A stretch of DNA of 35,226 nucleotides from DATCJY01 sp036562565 (GTDB lineage: Bacteria > Bacteroidota > Bacteroidia > Flavobacteriales_D > Sanyastnellaceae). This document shows positions 8,301-17,300 of the stretch, piece after piece; the stretch's first letter is position 1, and each line of letters begins with the position of its first letter. Location: assembly GCA_036562565.1 (NCBI GenBank), contig DATCJY010000050.1, positions 1 to 35,226 on the forward strand, in the 5' to 3' direction. A program made the translations under genes and the position numbers. The notes beneath the pieces are model-generated. The model did no database searches, had not been told where the DNA came from, and saw only the letters and a list, made by a program, of their open reading frames with translations.

Positions 8301-10200
8301 CAACGAAGCCGCTCCGGGTACTGTGAACGATGGTTATGTAAATGCTACCAACTCCAGCAACCCGTTGTTGACTGACAGAGGTTATTTCGTTTGGTTGAAT
8401 GGCAACGCTCAAACCTTGTCTGTAAAAGGAAACATCCAACAAGGCAACTTCGACATGCCGCTGAGCTATACCAATACCGGCTCTGCTACCTCTGACGGCT
8501 GGAACCTGATGACGAACCCATACCCATCGGAGATTGATTGGAACCAAGTTTCAGCTGCCCTCACCGGGCCACGTACGGTTTATGTGTTCGACTATCAAAC
8601 CAACAGCTATAAGACTTGGACTCCGACCGGAGCCAACACCGGTATCGGTAACGGTTCTCGCTATATTCCACATAGCCAATCTTTCCTTGTGAAAGTGAAC
8701 ACCTCCGGACAGTACTTGCGTTTCCAAGAAAACTATAAGACAGATACTGGTGCTGCTTTCGAAAGAAGCATGGGTGATGAAGATGCTTCATACATCGTGT
8801 ACCAATTGGAACGCAACGGCATGTCAGATGAAAACATGTTGTTCTTCAACGATGAGGCGACTGCTCAATTCGATGCACTGGATGCCTTGCACTTGGCAAG
8901 CCCTAACGAAGATGCAATTCAGTTGAGCAGCATTTCTGCCGACAACCTCGCATTGATTCAAGACATGCGTGCTTACGATGAAAACATGGTGGTCCACATC
9001 CACGCGAAAATGCCAACTGCAGGTAAATACAACTTCCATATCCCTGCAGCCGGTAACCTACCTGCAGGCGCTTGCATTTATGTAGAAGACATCATCACTG
9101 GCCAAACCATGCAAGTGGTGAGCGGTGCTTCAATGGCTGTTACAATCAATGAGCCATTTGAAGGAATTCGCTTCCGCATCACCGGTAGCGCTCCGGCTAA
9201 GGTGATTACTACCGATGCTACTTGCTATGGCTTGGATAACGGCACAATCGATGTGACTGTACCATCTGATGCATGGTCCGTGAAACTCAACGACAGCTTC
9301 AACAACTTCGAATACGTGGCAAACGGTTCCGTAACCCTTGACGGTTTGCGTGCAGGTACTTACCAATTGGAAGTTATCAATCCGGATGCTACATGTGCTC
9401 CGGAGGTGAAAACCTTCATCATTGCCGAGCCTGCAGAAGTAAATGCTGCCATCACTTTTATGGAACAAGTGAGCTGCAACGAAGGCTTCACCGGTACAAT
9501 CAGCGGTTCAGTAGAAAACACCGATTGGTTCAGCTTCGAAATCTTGAATGAAAACAACGAAGCTGTTTACAATGCGGAAGTAGAAGGTACAGGATTCTAT
9601 GCAGAAAACCTTGCTGCAGGTCTTTACACTGTGAAAGTGTACACTGAGTGCTCAGCTCAAACTTTGACAGCTGACTTGCGCGATGCCAGCGCTCCAATGA
9701 TTCAAGTAAATGCGCCTGAAACTGTTTACATCACGAAAGAAGGCGGTTCAGTATGGTTGGATGCCAATGCAGTGAATGCACACACCATCGAATGGACCTT
9801 GAGCAACGGACAAACTGCAGAGGGTGAAATGATTGAAGTGGCACTATCAGAAGAAGGTGTGATTGCTTACACCGCTATTGCAAAAGGATCAAACTGTGAA
9901 ATGTCCTTTAGTGGCAGCTTCGTGGTGAAGAGCAAAGCGTTATCAGACAACGAAAACCGCGTTATCAGCTTGTTGCAACAACCTGAGCAGTTGACCATCA
10001 CCTTCGGTAGCGATATCAGTGGCAAATCCACCGTACGCCTCATGGATGCAGCAGGTCGTATCGTTATCGCTCAAGAGGTGAACAGCAGCGAAGGACAAAC
10101 AATGGTAATGCATACCTCCAACTTGAGCAACGGTGTTTACACCGTTCAAGTGACTAACGGAAATGATGTGATCTTCACTCAAAAAATATTTAGAAAGTAA
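5308..10200 (+). CDS. giant mosaic cell-surface protein with type A T9SS sorting domain
   Basis: A 1630-residue secreted protein. The signal peptide is residues 1-21 (ending PALA-D). Two concanavalin/laminin-G-like modules lie at about 188-425 and 548-764, separated by a Calx-beta-like domain (about 432-545, SSSVDENYTGTIQIGVEI...VFQLQNASG). A stretch typical of T9SS adhesins follows (about 765-940, repeated short beta strands such as DMAINSGATLTATANTDLRL). Ig-like repeats lie at about 1298-1465 (TDATCYGLDNGTIDVTVP type, SprB-like). The last ~85 residues form a type A sorting domain (RLMDAAGRIV...LSNGVYTVQVTNGN...QKIFRK), which directs export by T9SS and cell-surface anchoring. No catalytic motif was found, so an adhesin or matrix role is inferred. 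It is monocistronic, ending at a strong terminator. Confidence 0.9.
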   Translation: MKTLRLFLFTLFVVAFYPALADWGHFASKLSLSHPSASNEGRWVTRPVGQLGYDFHQEYIGRFVSTDYLNLDSAKLWTWKNSGSDVCGANLNYRIYRTCDTPGSFASVSLSWACNGSCEGVGGNAGDQQWMNDNVNINLLSGLTLPGTYVLEVYFDYYGGDTSPCSYNKYDSNGGANYRIYFEFENIDSFTDGNFTSPTWVGNTSNYTIIPNSTVGALTGAEENRTMTIRLNSSNTGPGKETNYLATQIADWGSQQEWRFWIGRNSPLTSNNESIVWLYADQSDLTSSTINGYRLHMGDNASAGDKVRFQKVENGVVTTIQTSTQGVANGLSDFGIMFLVTRNTTGQWTVKSSMLPQNTMEAALSATAYGVADDDIDVVLFNNLIDPGTPIALSSNGYFGFMSTNNTLPAELTGAEFDNFSFKAIQPDTYFTFATPSSSVDENYTGTIQIGVEIHNPSNTLASEVDVVLISGAANRLSPSYTTTTLQWTANDASIKYITIDPNDNSICDDHATLVFQLQNASGGNNATIGLEDTHTLTIFDDNIGQDNLLTEDFEVALPAAWISTPAGRWARSNTDPVGDSGYSLSHVTFGSTDSSSVAISLDTMPLVGVQTVWRFQVRYNQDGLANSNWLMFLSANTTDLRNLGAVSGYAIGFDQRLGSNNDDILCLYKVTNGARTVLINTGLDWLDDIGSANAVSFEITLSEAGEWSIRLDLDGGFDNLVSYGTPVIDLTFPLLNAFGARVNFSNSTSNKFKLDDVSIVQRGCRDIWYSQASGNYTDAIWWPQTSGGATAVNAGRFDRFVIQSGHNVTANGLWVLEDMAINSGATLTATANTDLRLFGDWLNDGNFVRSTSTVTFRGSENQMILGSALTRFYNLTIDNDGGAVNVLVDDSVYVHRVLRMNEGTLNTFGKIVLFSNSTWSASIGEIKPGAFVNGPVRLQRYIPSIPYQYGNWVNLGNPLTGLTLAAWNSSNGSGITTTGYAGSDFPPPYSFVNVRHYNEAAPGTVNDGYVNATNSSNPLLTDRGYFVWLNGNAQTLSVKGNIQQGNFDMPLSYTNTGSATSDGWNLMTNPYPSEIDWNQVSAALTGPRTVYVFDYQTNSYKTWTPTGANTGIGNGSRYIPHSQSFLVKVNTSGQYLRFQENYKTDTGAAFERSMGDEDASYIVYQLERNGMSDENMLFFNDEATAQFDALDALHLASPNEDAIQLSSISADNLALIQDMRAYDENMVVHIHAKMPTAGKYNFHIPAAGNLPAGACIYVEDIITGQTMQVVSGASMAVTINEPFEGIRFRITGSAPAKVITTDATCYGLDNGTIDVTVPSDAWSVKLNDSFNNFEYVANGSVTLDGLRAGTYQLEVINPDATCAPEVKTFIIAEPAEVNAAITFMEQVSCNEGFTGTISGSVENTDWFSFEILNENNEAVYNAEVEGTGFYAENLAAGLYTVKVYTECSAQTLTADLRDASAPMIQVNAPETVYITKEGGSVWLDANAVNAHTIEWTLSNGQTAEGEMIEVALSEEGVIAYTAIAKGSNCEMSFSGSFVVKSKALSDNENRVISLLQQPEQLTITFGSDISGKSTVRLMDAAGRIVIAQEVNSSEGQTMVMHTSNLSNGVYTVQVTNGNDVIFTQKIFRK

Positions 10201-10228
10201 GCTTTCTAATAACGGTAAACTATCTAAT

Positions 10229-10261
10229 AAAATCGGCCGCTCCTTCGGAGCGGCCGATTTT
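10229..10261. terminator. strong bidirectional terminator between convergent genes
   Basis: A perfect 15-bp stem has arms AAAATCGGCCGCTCC (10229-10243) and its complement (10247-10261) around a 3-nt TTC loop. It carries A's on the left and T's on the right, so it can stop both the T9SS cargo gene and gpsA arriving from the other side. Confidence 0.92.
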
Positions 10262-10296
10262 GTTTTATGCAATAAGAACGCTAAATCTTAAAACTC

Positions 10297-11292
10297 TTAA
10301 TTCAACTTGTCGGCAAGGATACGCATCTCCACTGTTGGAGAAATTTTTTCATAGAGGATACGATACACCGCATCGGCAATCGGCAAATCGGCTTTGAAAA
10401 TCTTATTGATTTCATGAATGCCGCGAGTTGCGTAATAACCTTCAGCCACCATGTTCATCTCAATCGTAGCCCACTTCACGCTATAACCTTTCCCCACCAT
10501 GGTTCCAAAGGTGCGGTTGCGGGAGTATGGCGAATAAGCTGTTACAAGCAAATCTCCTAGATAAGCGCTGCACTTCACATCGCGATGTACTTCTGAAACC
10601 GCATCCAAAAAGTTTTCGATCTCGCGTATGGCACAACTAATTAGGACAGCCTGAAAATTGTCGCCATAACCCAAGCCATGACAAATACCGGCCGCAACGG
10701 CATATACATTCTTCAAAATGGCCGCCAGTTCGGTGCCGAATACGTCTTCCGTTACTACAGTCTTGATATAACGACACGCAAGCATGGATGACATGGCCTC
10801 GGCCTTTTTCAAATCCTGACAACCAACGGTGAGATAAGAAAGCTTCTCCAGCGCTACCTCTTCCGCATGACAAGGACCGCAGATGATGCCGATATTATCA
10901 TACGGCACATTCCATTGTTTGTGAAAATAGCGCGCAGGAATCGCATCGAACTCGTTGATTATCCCCTTGATGGCCGAGAACAAGACTTTATTCTCCAACC
11001 CTTTTGGCTTGTATTCCTCAAGAGTAGTATGAAGAAATGCAGACGGAATGGCCACGATAAGGTAGTCGCTGTTGTCTATCACTTCTTGCAGATGATCCGT
11101 CACGTGGAGTTTTTCCTTATCAAACTCAATGCTTTGGATATAATGCGGATTATGGCCAAAGTTCCGGATGTGCTCGATAGCCTCCTTGTTGCGCATCCAC
11201 CAGTTCACTTTTGTGGCATTGTTGCACAACATTTTGACCTGCGCTGTTGCCCAGGAACCTCCGCCCAAAACGCCTACCCGTGGTTTTTCCAT
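10297..11292 (-). CDS. gpsA: glycerol-3-phosphate dehydrogenase [NAD(P)+]
   Basis: A 331-residue cytosolic enzyme that reduces dihydroxyacetone phosphate to sn-glycerol 3-phosphate for phospholipid synthesis. Visible features are the N-terminal Rossmann motif VGVLGGGSWATA (residues 6-17), the conserved AIPSAFLH and SAIKGI segments, GPCHAEEVA, and the catalytic lysine 194 in AAILKNVYAVAAGICHGLGYGDN. The length fits the family. I chose the ATG at 11292 because the Rossmann strand starts there; the frame stays open further upstream but adds unrelated residues that overlap the promoter. It is transcribed divergently from glycyl-tRNA synthetase, with 70 bp between the start codons. Confidence 0.95.
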   Translation of the reverse strand: MEKPRVGVLGGGSWATAQVKMLCNNATKVNWWMRNKEAIEHIRNFGHNPHYIQSIEFDKEKLHVTDHLQEVIDNSDYLIVAIPSAFLHTTLEEYKPKGLENKVLFSAIKGIINEFDAIPARYFHKQWNVPYDNIGIICGPCHAEEVALEKLSYLTVGCQDLKKAEAMSSMLACRYIKTVVTEDVFGTELAAILKNVYAVAAGICHGLGYGDNFQAVLISCAIREIENFLDAVSEVHRDVKCSAYLGDLLVTAYSPYSRNRTFGTMVGKGYSVKWATIEMNMVAEGYYATRGIHEINKIFKADLPIADAVYRILYEKISPTVEMRILADKLN

Positions 11293-11317
11293 AATTCTTT
11301 TCAAAATGAAGGAACGG

Positions 11318-11325
11318 CAAATGTA
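11318..11325 (-). promoter_or_regulatory. -7 box of gpsA
   Basis: The minus strand reads TACATTTG, a full match to TAnnTTTG, 25 nt before the gpsA ATG. Its -33 region would coincide with the -7 box of the divergent glycyl-tRNA synthetase promoter. Confidence 0.6.
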
Positions 11326-11346
11326 TAAGAACACGCAGGTTGAAAT

Positions 11347-11354
11347 TACCTTCG
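11347..11354 (+). promoter_or_regulatory. -7 box of glycyl-tRNA synthetase, 8 nt before its ATG
   Basis: TACCTTCG (TAnnTTTG with one C) is followed by CACCCGCT and then ATG at 11363. With a start about 7 nt past the box, the mRNA would have a leader of only 1-2 nt. Confidence 0.55.
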
Positions 11355-11362
11355 CACCCGCT

Positions 11363-12907
11363 ATGCAAAATTCAGACGATAAGCTAAAGAAGATAATCGC
11401 TCACTGCAAGGAGTACGGGTTTGTATTTCCATCGAGCGAGATTTATGATGGTTTGAGTGCTACCTATGACTATGGTCAATACGGCTCAGAGCTCAAAAAC
11501 AACATCAAAGAGTATTGGTGGAAAGCCATGACCCGCCTGCACGAAAACATCGTGGGTATTGACGCTGCGATATTCATGCATCCTACCACTTGGAAGGCCA
11601 GCGGTCACGTGGACGCTTTCAACGACCCATTGATTGATAACAAGGACTCCAAGAAGCGTTACCGCGCTGACGTATTGCTGGAGGACTATATCAAGAAACT
11701 CGAAGCGAAAAACGATAAAGAAGTAGAGAAAGCCAAGAAGAAATTCGGGGAGGCATTTGATGAAGAAAAATTCAGAGCGACCAATCCGAATGTTCTTCGC
11801 AATCAGGAGAAAATCAACAGCGTGGAAGAGCGCATGAAGGTGGCTCTTGAGTCCTCAGATCTTGCTGCCATCAAGCAATTGATTGATGACTTGGAGATTG
11901 TCGACCCTGAAACCGGCTCACGCAACTGGACCGAGGTGCGCCAATTTAACCTCATGTTCTCCACCGAGCTTGGCTCTGTTGCAGGCGATGCAGCCACTAT
12001 CTACTTGCGTCCTGAAACTGCACAGGGAATCTTCGTGAACTACCTCAATGTGCAAAAGAGCGGTCGCATGAAGATTCCATTTGGTATCGCTCAAATTGGT
12101 AAGGCATTCCGCAATGAAATCATCGCTCGCCAGTTCATCTTCCGCATGCGCGAGTTTGAACAAATGGAGATGCAATTCTTCATCAAGCCGGGCACTGACG
12201 GAGAATGGTACAATTACTGGAAAGAAGCGCGCATCAAGTGGCACAAGGCTTTGGGCATGGGCGATGAAAACTATAAGTTCCACGACCACCTCAAGCTGGC
12301 TCACTATGCCAATGCCGCTTGCGATATCGAGTTCAACTTCCCCATGGGCTTCAAAGAGCTTGAGGGCATTCACTCACGCACCGACTTCGACTTGGGCAAC
12401 CATGAGAAATTCTCCGGTAAGAAACTTCGCTACTTCGATACAGAAAGCAATGAAAGCTATGTGCCCTATGTTATCGAAACATCGATTGGCTTGGACCGCA
12501 TGTTCCTTGCGACTTTGAGCTATGCTTATCGCGAAGAGCAATTGGAAGATGGCAGTGAACGCGTGGTATTGCGCATTCCGCCTGCTTTGGCTCCCGTGAA
12601 AGTGGCAGTACTTCCATTGCTCAACAAAGACGGATTGCCTGAAAAAGCACGCGAAATTGTAAACAAGTTGAAACTCGAATTCAACTTGCAATACGATGCG
12701 AAAGATGCCATCGGCAGACGTTACAGAAGACAAGATGCTATTGGTACACCTTATTGTATTACCATCGACCACGAAACACTGAACGATAACATGGTGACCA
12801 TCCGCGAGCGAGACAGCATGAAACAAGAGCGCGTGAGCATTGATCAGGTAGCATCTATCATTCGTGAAAAAGTAAGCATCAATTCACTGCTTGAGAAATT
12901 GATTTAA
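11363..12907 (+). CDS. glyQS: glycyl-tRNA synthetase, single-chain dimeric type
   Basis: A 514-residue class II aminoacyl-tRNA synthetase that charges tRNA-Gly. It is the alpha-2 type shared with eukaryotes, archaea and some bacteria, not the tetrameric GlyQ/GlyS type. Evidence includes the N-terminal SSEIYDGLSATYDYGQYGS, the IFMHPTTWKASGHVDAF block, and RPETAQGIFVNY. Motif 2 is FRNEIIARQFIFRMREFEQME and motif 3 lies in ETSIGLDRMFL. A C-terminal anticodon-binding domain (VAVLPLLNKDGLPEKA, then GRRYRRQDAIGTPYC) follows. The ATG at 11363 gives the normal family N-terminus. The frame is open further upstream, but that part is antisense to gpsA. The gene ends at a hairpin terminator at 12931. Confidence 0.96.
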   Translation: MQNSDDKLKKIIAHCKEYGFVFPSSEIYDGLSATYDYGQYGSELKNNIKEYWWKAMTRLHENIVGIDAAIFMHPTTWKASGHVDAFNDPLIDNKDSKKRYRADVLLEDYIKKLEAKNDKEVEKAKKKFGEAFDEEKFRATNPNVLRNQEKINSVEERMKVALESSDLAAIKQLIDDLEIVDPETGSRNWTEVRQFNLMFSTELGSVAGDAATIYLRPETAQGIFVNYLNVQKSGRMKIPFGIAQIGKAFRNEIIARQFIFRMREFEQMEMQFFIKPGTDGEWYNYWKEARIKWHKALGMGDENYKFHDHLKLAHYANAACDIEFNFPMGFKELEGIHSRTDFDLGNHEKFSGKKLRYFDTESNESYVPYVIETSIGLDRMFLATLSYAYREEQLEDGSERVVLRIPPALAPVKVAVLPLLNKDGLPEKAREIVNKLKLEFNLQYDAKDAIGRRYRRQDAIGTPYCITIDHETLNDNMVTIRERDSMKQERVSIDQVASIIREKVSINSLLEKLI

Positions 12908-12930
12908 TCGCATCTCATATTTTCTCTTTA

Positions 12931-12960
12931 AAAACCTCGGACCTCATTCCGGGGTTTTTT
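12931..12960 (+). terminator. terminator of glycyl-tRNA synthetase
   Basis: Arms AAAACCTCGG (12931-12940) and CCGGGGTTTT (12949-12958) form a 10-bp stem with one T-G pair and an 8-nt loop, followed by more T (to 12960). Confidence 0.85.
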
Positions 12961-12978
12961 ATTGCCTGTCAGTGAGTT

Positions 12979-12986
12979 TATCTTTG
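12979..12986 (+). promoter_or_regulatory. -7 box of the PrsW-type protease gene, 6 nt before its ATG
   Basis: TATCTTTG, a full match to TAnnTTTG, then AAAGGT and ATG at 12993. The box lies inside a possible longer frame from a GTG at 12972, which argues for the ATG as the real start and for a leaderless message. Confidence 0.55.
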
Positions 12987-12992
12987 AAAGGT

Positions 12993-14309
12993 ATGATTCT
13001 CATCACCGTTTATTCCGTAATCGCGCTTTTCATATCCTCTATCTGGATTATTTACTTCAGGGAAATAGATGTTTTTGAAAAGGAACGATGGAACCACCTC
13101 ATACCGATGTTTCTCTTCGGTTGCTTATCCATTCCGCTCACTATCTACCTCACAGAGCTCACGGTGTTCCCGCTTATGGGACTTTACAACAACAGTCCGC
13201 TCAACCGGCTGTTGTATTTCATCCTCGGAGTAGGACTGGTAGAAGAGCTATCGAAAACAATTCCGTTTTTGTTATTCGCCATTTTCTTTCGCAAAAAAAT
13301 CAATGAGCCGCTTGATTATATCATCTACATGAGCGTGGGAGCTTTGGCCTTCGCTGCTATTGAGAACGTCAAGTATTTTCATTACAGTTCCTATATCATC
13401 GATGGCCGTTCTATTCTCAGTACTGTCTCGCATGTGTATTGCTCCGCTATTGTAGCATATGGTATGATCATCTACAAGAGGAAGCCAACCATATGGCGCC
13501 TGTGGATTCCATTCCTCTACCTCCTACTGGCGGGAGTCAATCACGGTGTGTACAACACCATTGCTTCCACCCAAGCACATCCTACCATCGTTTGGGCGGC
13601 CACGGGATTGTATTTCCTTGTGAACATCTCCATCTTCTCTGACATCATGAACAACGCGATGAATTTGTCGAGTCATTTCACTTACCGGAAGGTGATTGAC
13701 TCAGACCGCATCGCGTGGTTATTGATTAAACTGTACTTCGTTGTTTTCATCCTGCAATTCCTTGTATTAAGTTATGAGCACAGCATTGATGCCGCTATCG
13801 GCAATCTCAGTTACAAAGTATTTGTGATCGGTTTTATCATCCTCATTACGGCATTTAGACTTAGCCGATTTACATTGATACCGAACTATTGGAAACCCGT
13901 CATTCCGCAACTACCTTTTCAATTTCAGAATGTAGATGGCAAACCCGGATTTCGCGTAAAAGGCTATCCGTACAATGAAAAATTGATGAGCACCTATTAC
14001 CATGAATATTGCCGGGTGCATCCGTTGAAACCGCAGGCATCTCATATCAAGACATCGCGCAGAGGATTCATTGAGAAGAAAGTCTATTTGGAACATACCC
14101 ACCCGATGTATTACCTGCGCATTTACGATGGCGATATCACCGGTCCTTATACTACCTATATGGTACATACCAAAATCACCGGTCGCAATCGTGTGCGCAA
14201 CCGTTTCCCCATTGTGGCATTGCTCGCATACAGAACCGATGAAGCGGGAAACGATGTACCCGATGAATTTTTGGAATGGGTTTATCTCACGCCTTACAAT
14301 GAAGCTTAA
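12993..14309 (+). CDS. PrsW-family intramembrane metalloprotease with C-terminal extension
   Basis: A 438-residue polytopic membrane protein. The family's signature residues are present: VEELSK (E84, E85, K88), AAIEN (E124, N125), H147 in SHVYCSAIVAYG, and H184 in GVNHGVYN, each in or near a hydrophobic helix. PrsW proteases cut membrane-bound substrates; in Bacillus subtilis the substrate is anti-sigma factor RsiW. Residues from about 291 to the end form a soluble extension of some 150 residues ending EFLEWVYLTPYNEA, which the minimal family lacks and I do not recognise. The start is the ATG at 12993; a GTG at 12972 is possible but overlaps the promoter box. Its TAA interleaves with the stop of the convergent lamin-tail protein gene. 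Confidence 0.82.
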   Translation: MILITVYSVIALFISSIWIIYFREIDVFEKERWNHLIPMFLFGCLSIPLTIYLTELTVFPLMGLYNNSPLNRLLYFILGVGLVEELSKTIPFLLFAIFFRKKINEPLDYIIYMSVGALAFAAIENVKYFHYSSYIIDGRSILSTVSHVYCSAIVAYGMIIYKRKPTIWRLWIPFLYLLLAGVNHGVYNTIASTQAHPTIVWAATGLYFLVNISIFSDIMNNAMNLSSHFTYRKVIDSDRIAWLLIKLYFVVFILQFLVLSYEHSIDAAIGNLSYKVFVIGFIILITAFRLSRFTLIPNYWKPVIPQLPFQFQNVDGKPGFRVKGYPYNEKLMSTYYHEYCRVHPLKPQASHIKTSRRGFIEKKVYLEHTHPMYYLRIYDGDITGPYTTYMVHTKITGRNRVRNRFPIVALLAYRTDEAGNDVPDEFLEWVYLTPYNEA

Positions 14310-17300
14310 TTCAACGAGTGCGCCAGCACGCAGCTCTTCTTGTGATGGACGAGGTTGCCATCAGGTGTGAAGGCTTCAAAGAAGACCACATAGATTCCAA
14401 CCGAAGCTTTTTGACGCTCATCCGTGAAGCCATCCCATGAGATGGTTCCTTCTCTGCCCAGCAATTCACTCTTCATCAAGTGACGCACCGGACGTCCCTC
14501 ACTGTCAAAGATTTTGATGTTGCCGGTATAACCTTCTTTATCCAATACGTAAGTGAAGCTCACGACATCATTATAACCATCATTGTCGGGCGAGAATATC
14601 TCAGGTGCAACGCTGAAGTCCGTACCGGCATTCATCACATGCTGACTTTGCGAGTTGCGATAACCGGGCGTTGCAAAACCCACTGAACTGGAGGCGCTAT
14701 GCCAGTTGGTGGCATCATCGGTAGCGCGATAGAAGGATATGCGCTCCAATGAAATGCCCTTGGTGCTGTTGAGCAACGGATAGTGCATATCCGAGTTGTA
14801 GCGCAAATGGTCGCTCACCGTGAGTTGATTGCCGAAGAGCAAGAACACTTCATCATTGGCGGAGAAATCAGGCAAATCGCTTACGGTCCAAAAACGCGAT
14901 GGCACAGCCGCACTGTAAAATTGCATCACCGCCTCCGGCCTGCGCGTGAGCACAAGGTATTCACCCGGCATTAGGATATAATCCACCAAGGCAATGTTCT
15001 TCGGGTTGTTCATGGAACCACTTGAAGCATCTGCAATCTTCCAGTTGTTGAGCGAAATGATTTTGCCTGAGCGATTGTAAAGCTCTACAAAATCGCTGCC
15101 CCCTTCAAACGGATTGTGCAACACTTCATTGATGATGATATCACCCGCCTCAGGTGTTTCAGGCAAACCAAATGTGCCGTGGACAATGCCGGCCACATTG
15201 CCCCAACAATCTGTTACGCCTTCAAGGGAATAGGTGTATAGCTGTCCAGGTTGAAGGTTGGTATAGCCAATCAATACCGCATTGTTTTCCGGACCTGTGA
15301 GCTGGATGTTCAATCCGGTTTGCAAAGTGCCGTTGACGGTAAACTTGATGTTTTCCAAGAATTCATAGCCGAGTGGTTTGTTGTAGAAGAACTGAATGCC
15401 TTGCGCACCGGCCAACACCAAGTGTTGAAATGCAGGTGTCGAATCATCGGGTGTGTCATCGAATACGGAGTTCCGCATGCCGGCTGTTCCGCCCATCGGA
15501 TTTTGTGAAGCTCGCCAGTTATACGCACCGCTGCATGGCGCGTAAGGATTCACCATCTCCAGCGACCATCCGCCATTTTTCTTTGCATCATCACGGTACC
15601 ACTCATCACTGTACTGAACGGCATCCAAAACCTCACCTGCCGATGTTTTCAATTGAATCAACATGCCGGAATTGGTCAAACTCGGAAAGGAGTTCATGAA
15701 CGCCACATTCGGTATCGAAGCAAACAGTGCTTCGCTATTGATATGCGCTACTACGATAAAGCTATCGGGTTGCAACAACACTTGACCGATGAATGCGCCA
15801 TTGTTCAATCGCAACGAAGTAATGTCCAGCAGCTTGTCAGTAGTATTGATGAGCTCTATGTATTCAGCAGCGGGCATCAACACCGCAGGTTCAGGATCGG
15901 CCATGATTTCATTGATGCGTACATCTCCGGCTTCAGGTATAAAACCCATTGCAAATTGATGTTCGCTAGGAATCATTTCATTGCCGCTACAATCACTCAT
16001 GCCGCTTACGATGAGCGTATAAGTATTAGGGGCCACCATGGGCAAGGCCAATATCAAAGTGACAGAGGTGAAGGCGGCATTCCACTCCGCATCAGTTATG
16101 CTGTTGAAAGGTAACACCTGCCAATCAGGAATGGTGGAAGAATTGGCTACTACACTTTCACTGAATGTCACCACCAAGGTTTGTGAATCGCTTGCTGTGA
16201 CACTCACAACCGTTGGTGCCGTAGTATCCGGTGTATCATCAAACACCGAGTTAATGGCACCGGGCGTTCCACCTTGCGCAGCCGTTGATTCGCGCCAGTT
16301 GTTGCTCGATTGACAAGGCAAGTATGGATTCACCAACTCCAAGGTCCAACCTCCATCGCGTTTGGAAGGAGTATCGAACCAAGTGTCGCGGTACACCACC
16401 ACATCAATAATCTCCCCGGCAGGGGATTTGAGCGTGAGGCTATCCGTGGCGTTGGCCAATGCCGTGAATGACGGTATGCCAATCACATCACCATACGCAC
16501 TGAAAAGCGATGCATTGCCAGCATCACAAAGTATCACATAGCTGCCGGGCGTGAGAATGTGCGATGGAAGCACCTTCACCGTATTGGTATTCACAAACTC
16601 CCAGCCTGCAAGGTCAAACGACAAGGTGGCATGCGCATTGAAAAGCTCCACGAACTCTGCCTCAGGCAAGCCCACAACCGGTGTTGGGTCGGCAAGAATT
16701 TCATTGAACACCACATCGCGATGCGTTGCCGTACCGAGTTGGTAATACACGAACGGCAGCTGCTGTTGGTCCATCGCGTTGCCATTCACGTCTTCCAAGT
16801 TTTGTACCGTTAGGATGTAGTTCACGTTGGGTGTAAATGCACTTGCAAACGTGAGATGAACCAGCGATGAATTGCTTCCGTCCAAGGTGGCTGTAGCAGG
16901 CACACCCATGCCCTCATTTACATTGTAATTCGCAAGCGTCTGTGCTGAAGCTTCGTTGAGCGGTTCGTTGAAATGCACATCCAAGGCATTGCTTCCTGTG
17001 GCTTGCACAGCAATGACAACAGGTGCCATGGTATCTTCTTCTATATCGCCTACATAGATGTTGTCAAACGAAAAATTGCTTGCGTTGGATGAAGTGTACG
17101 TACACACAATCACAAAGTGCGATGCGTTGTTGAATGTCCCTTCAGTGAAAGTTGCTTCCGTGATGTAGTTGCCATTGCCACTAAAATCACAAGCCAGTGT
17201 CCATTGGCCATCCGTATCACGCGTTACTTTGATGCTTGTGCTGAATGCATTGGCTACCGAAGTGGTGCCTGAGGCAATTAACGTAGTGGAAGTTCCATTG

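Noticed and set aside
11168..11362. N-terminal extension of glycyl-tRNA synthetase (65 codons)
   Set aside because: The extension is antisense to gpsA and crosses both promoters; family homology begins at the ATG at 11363.
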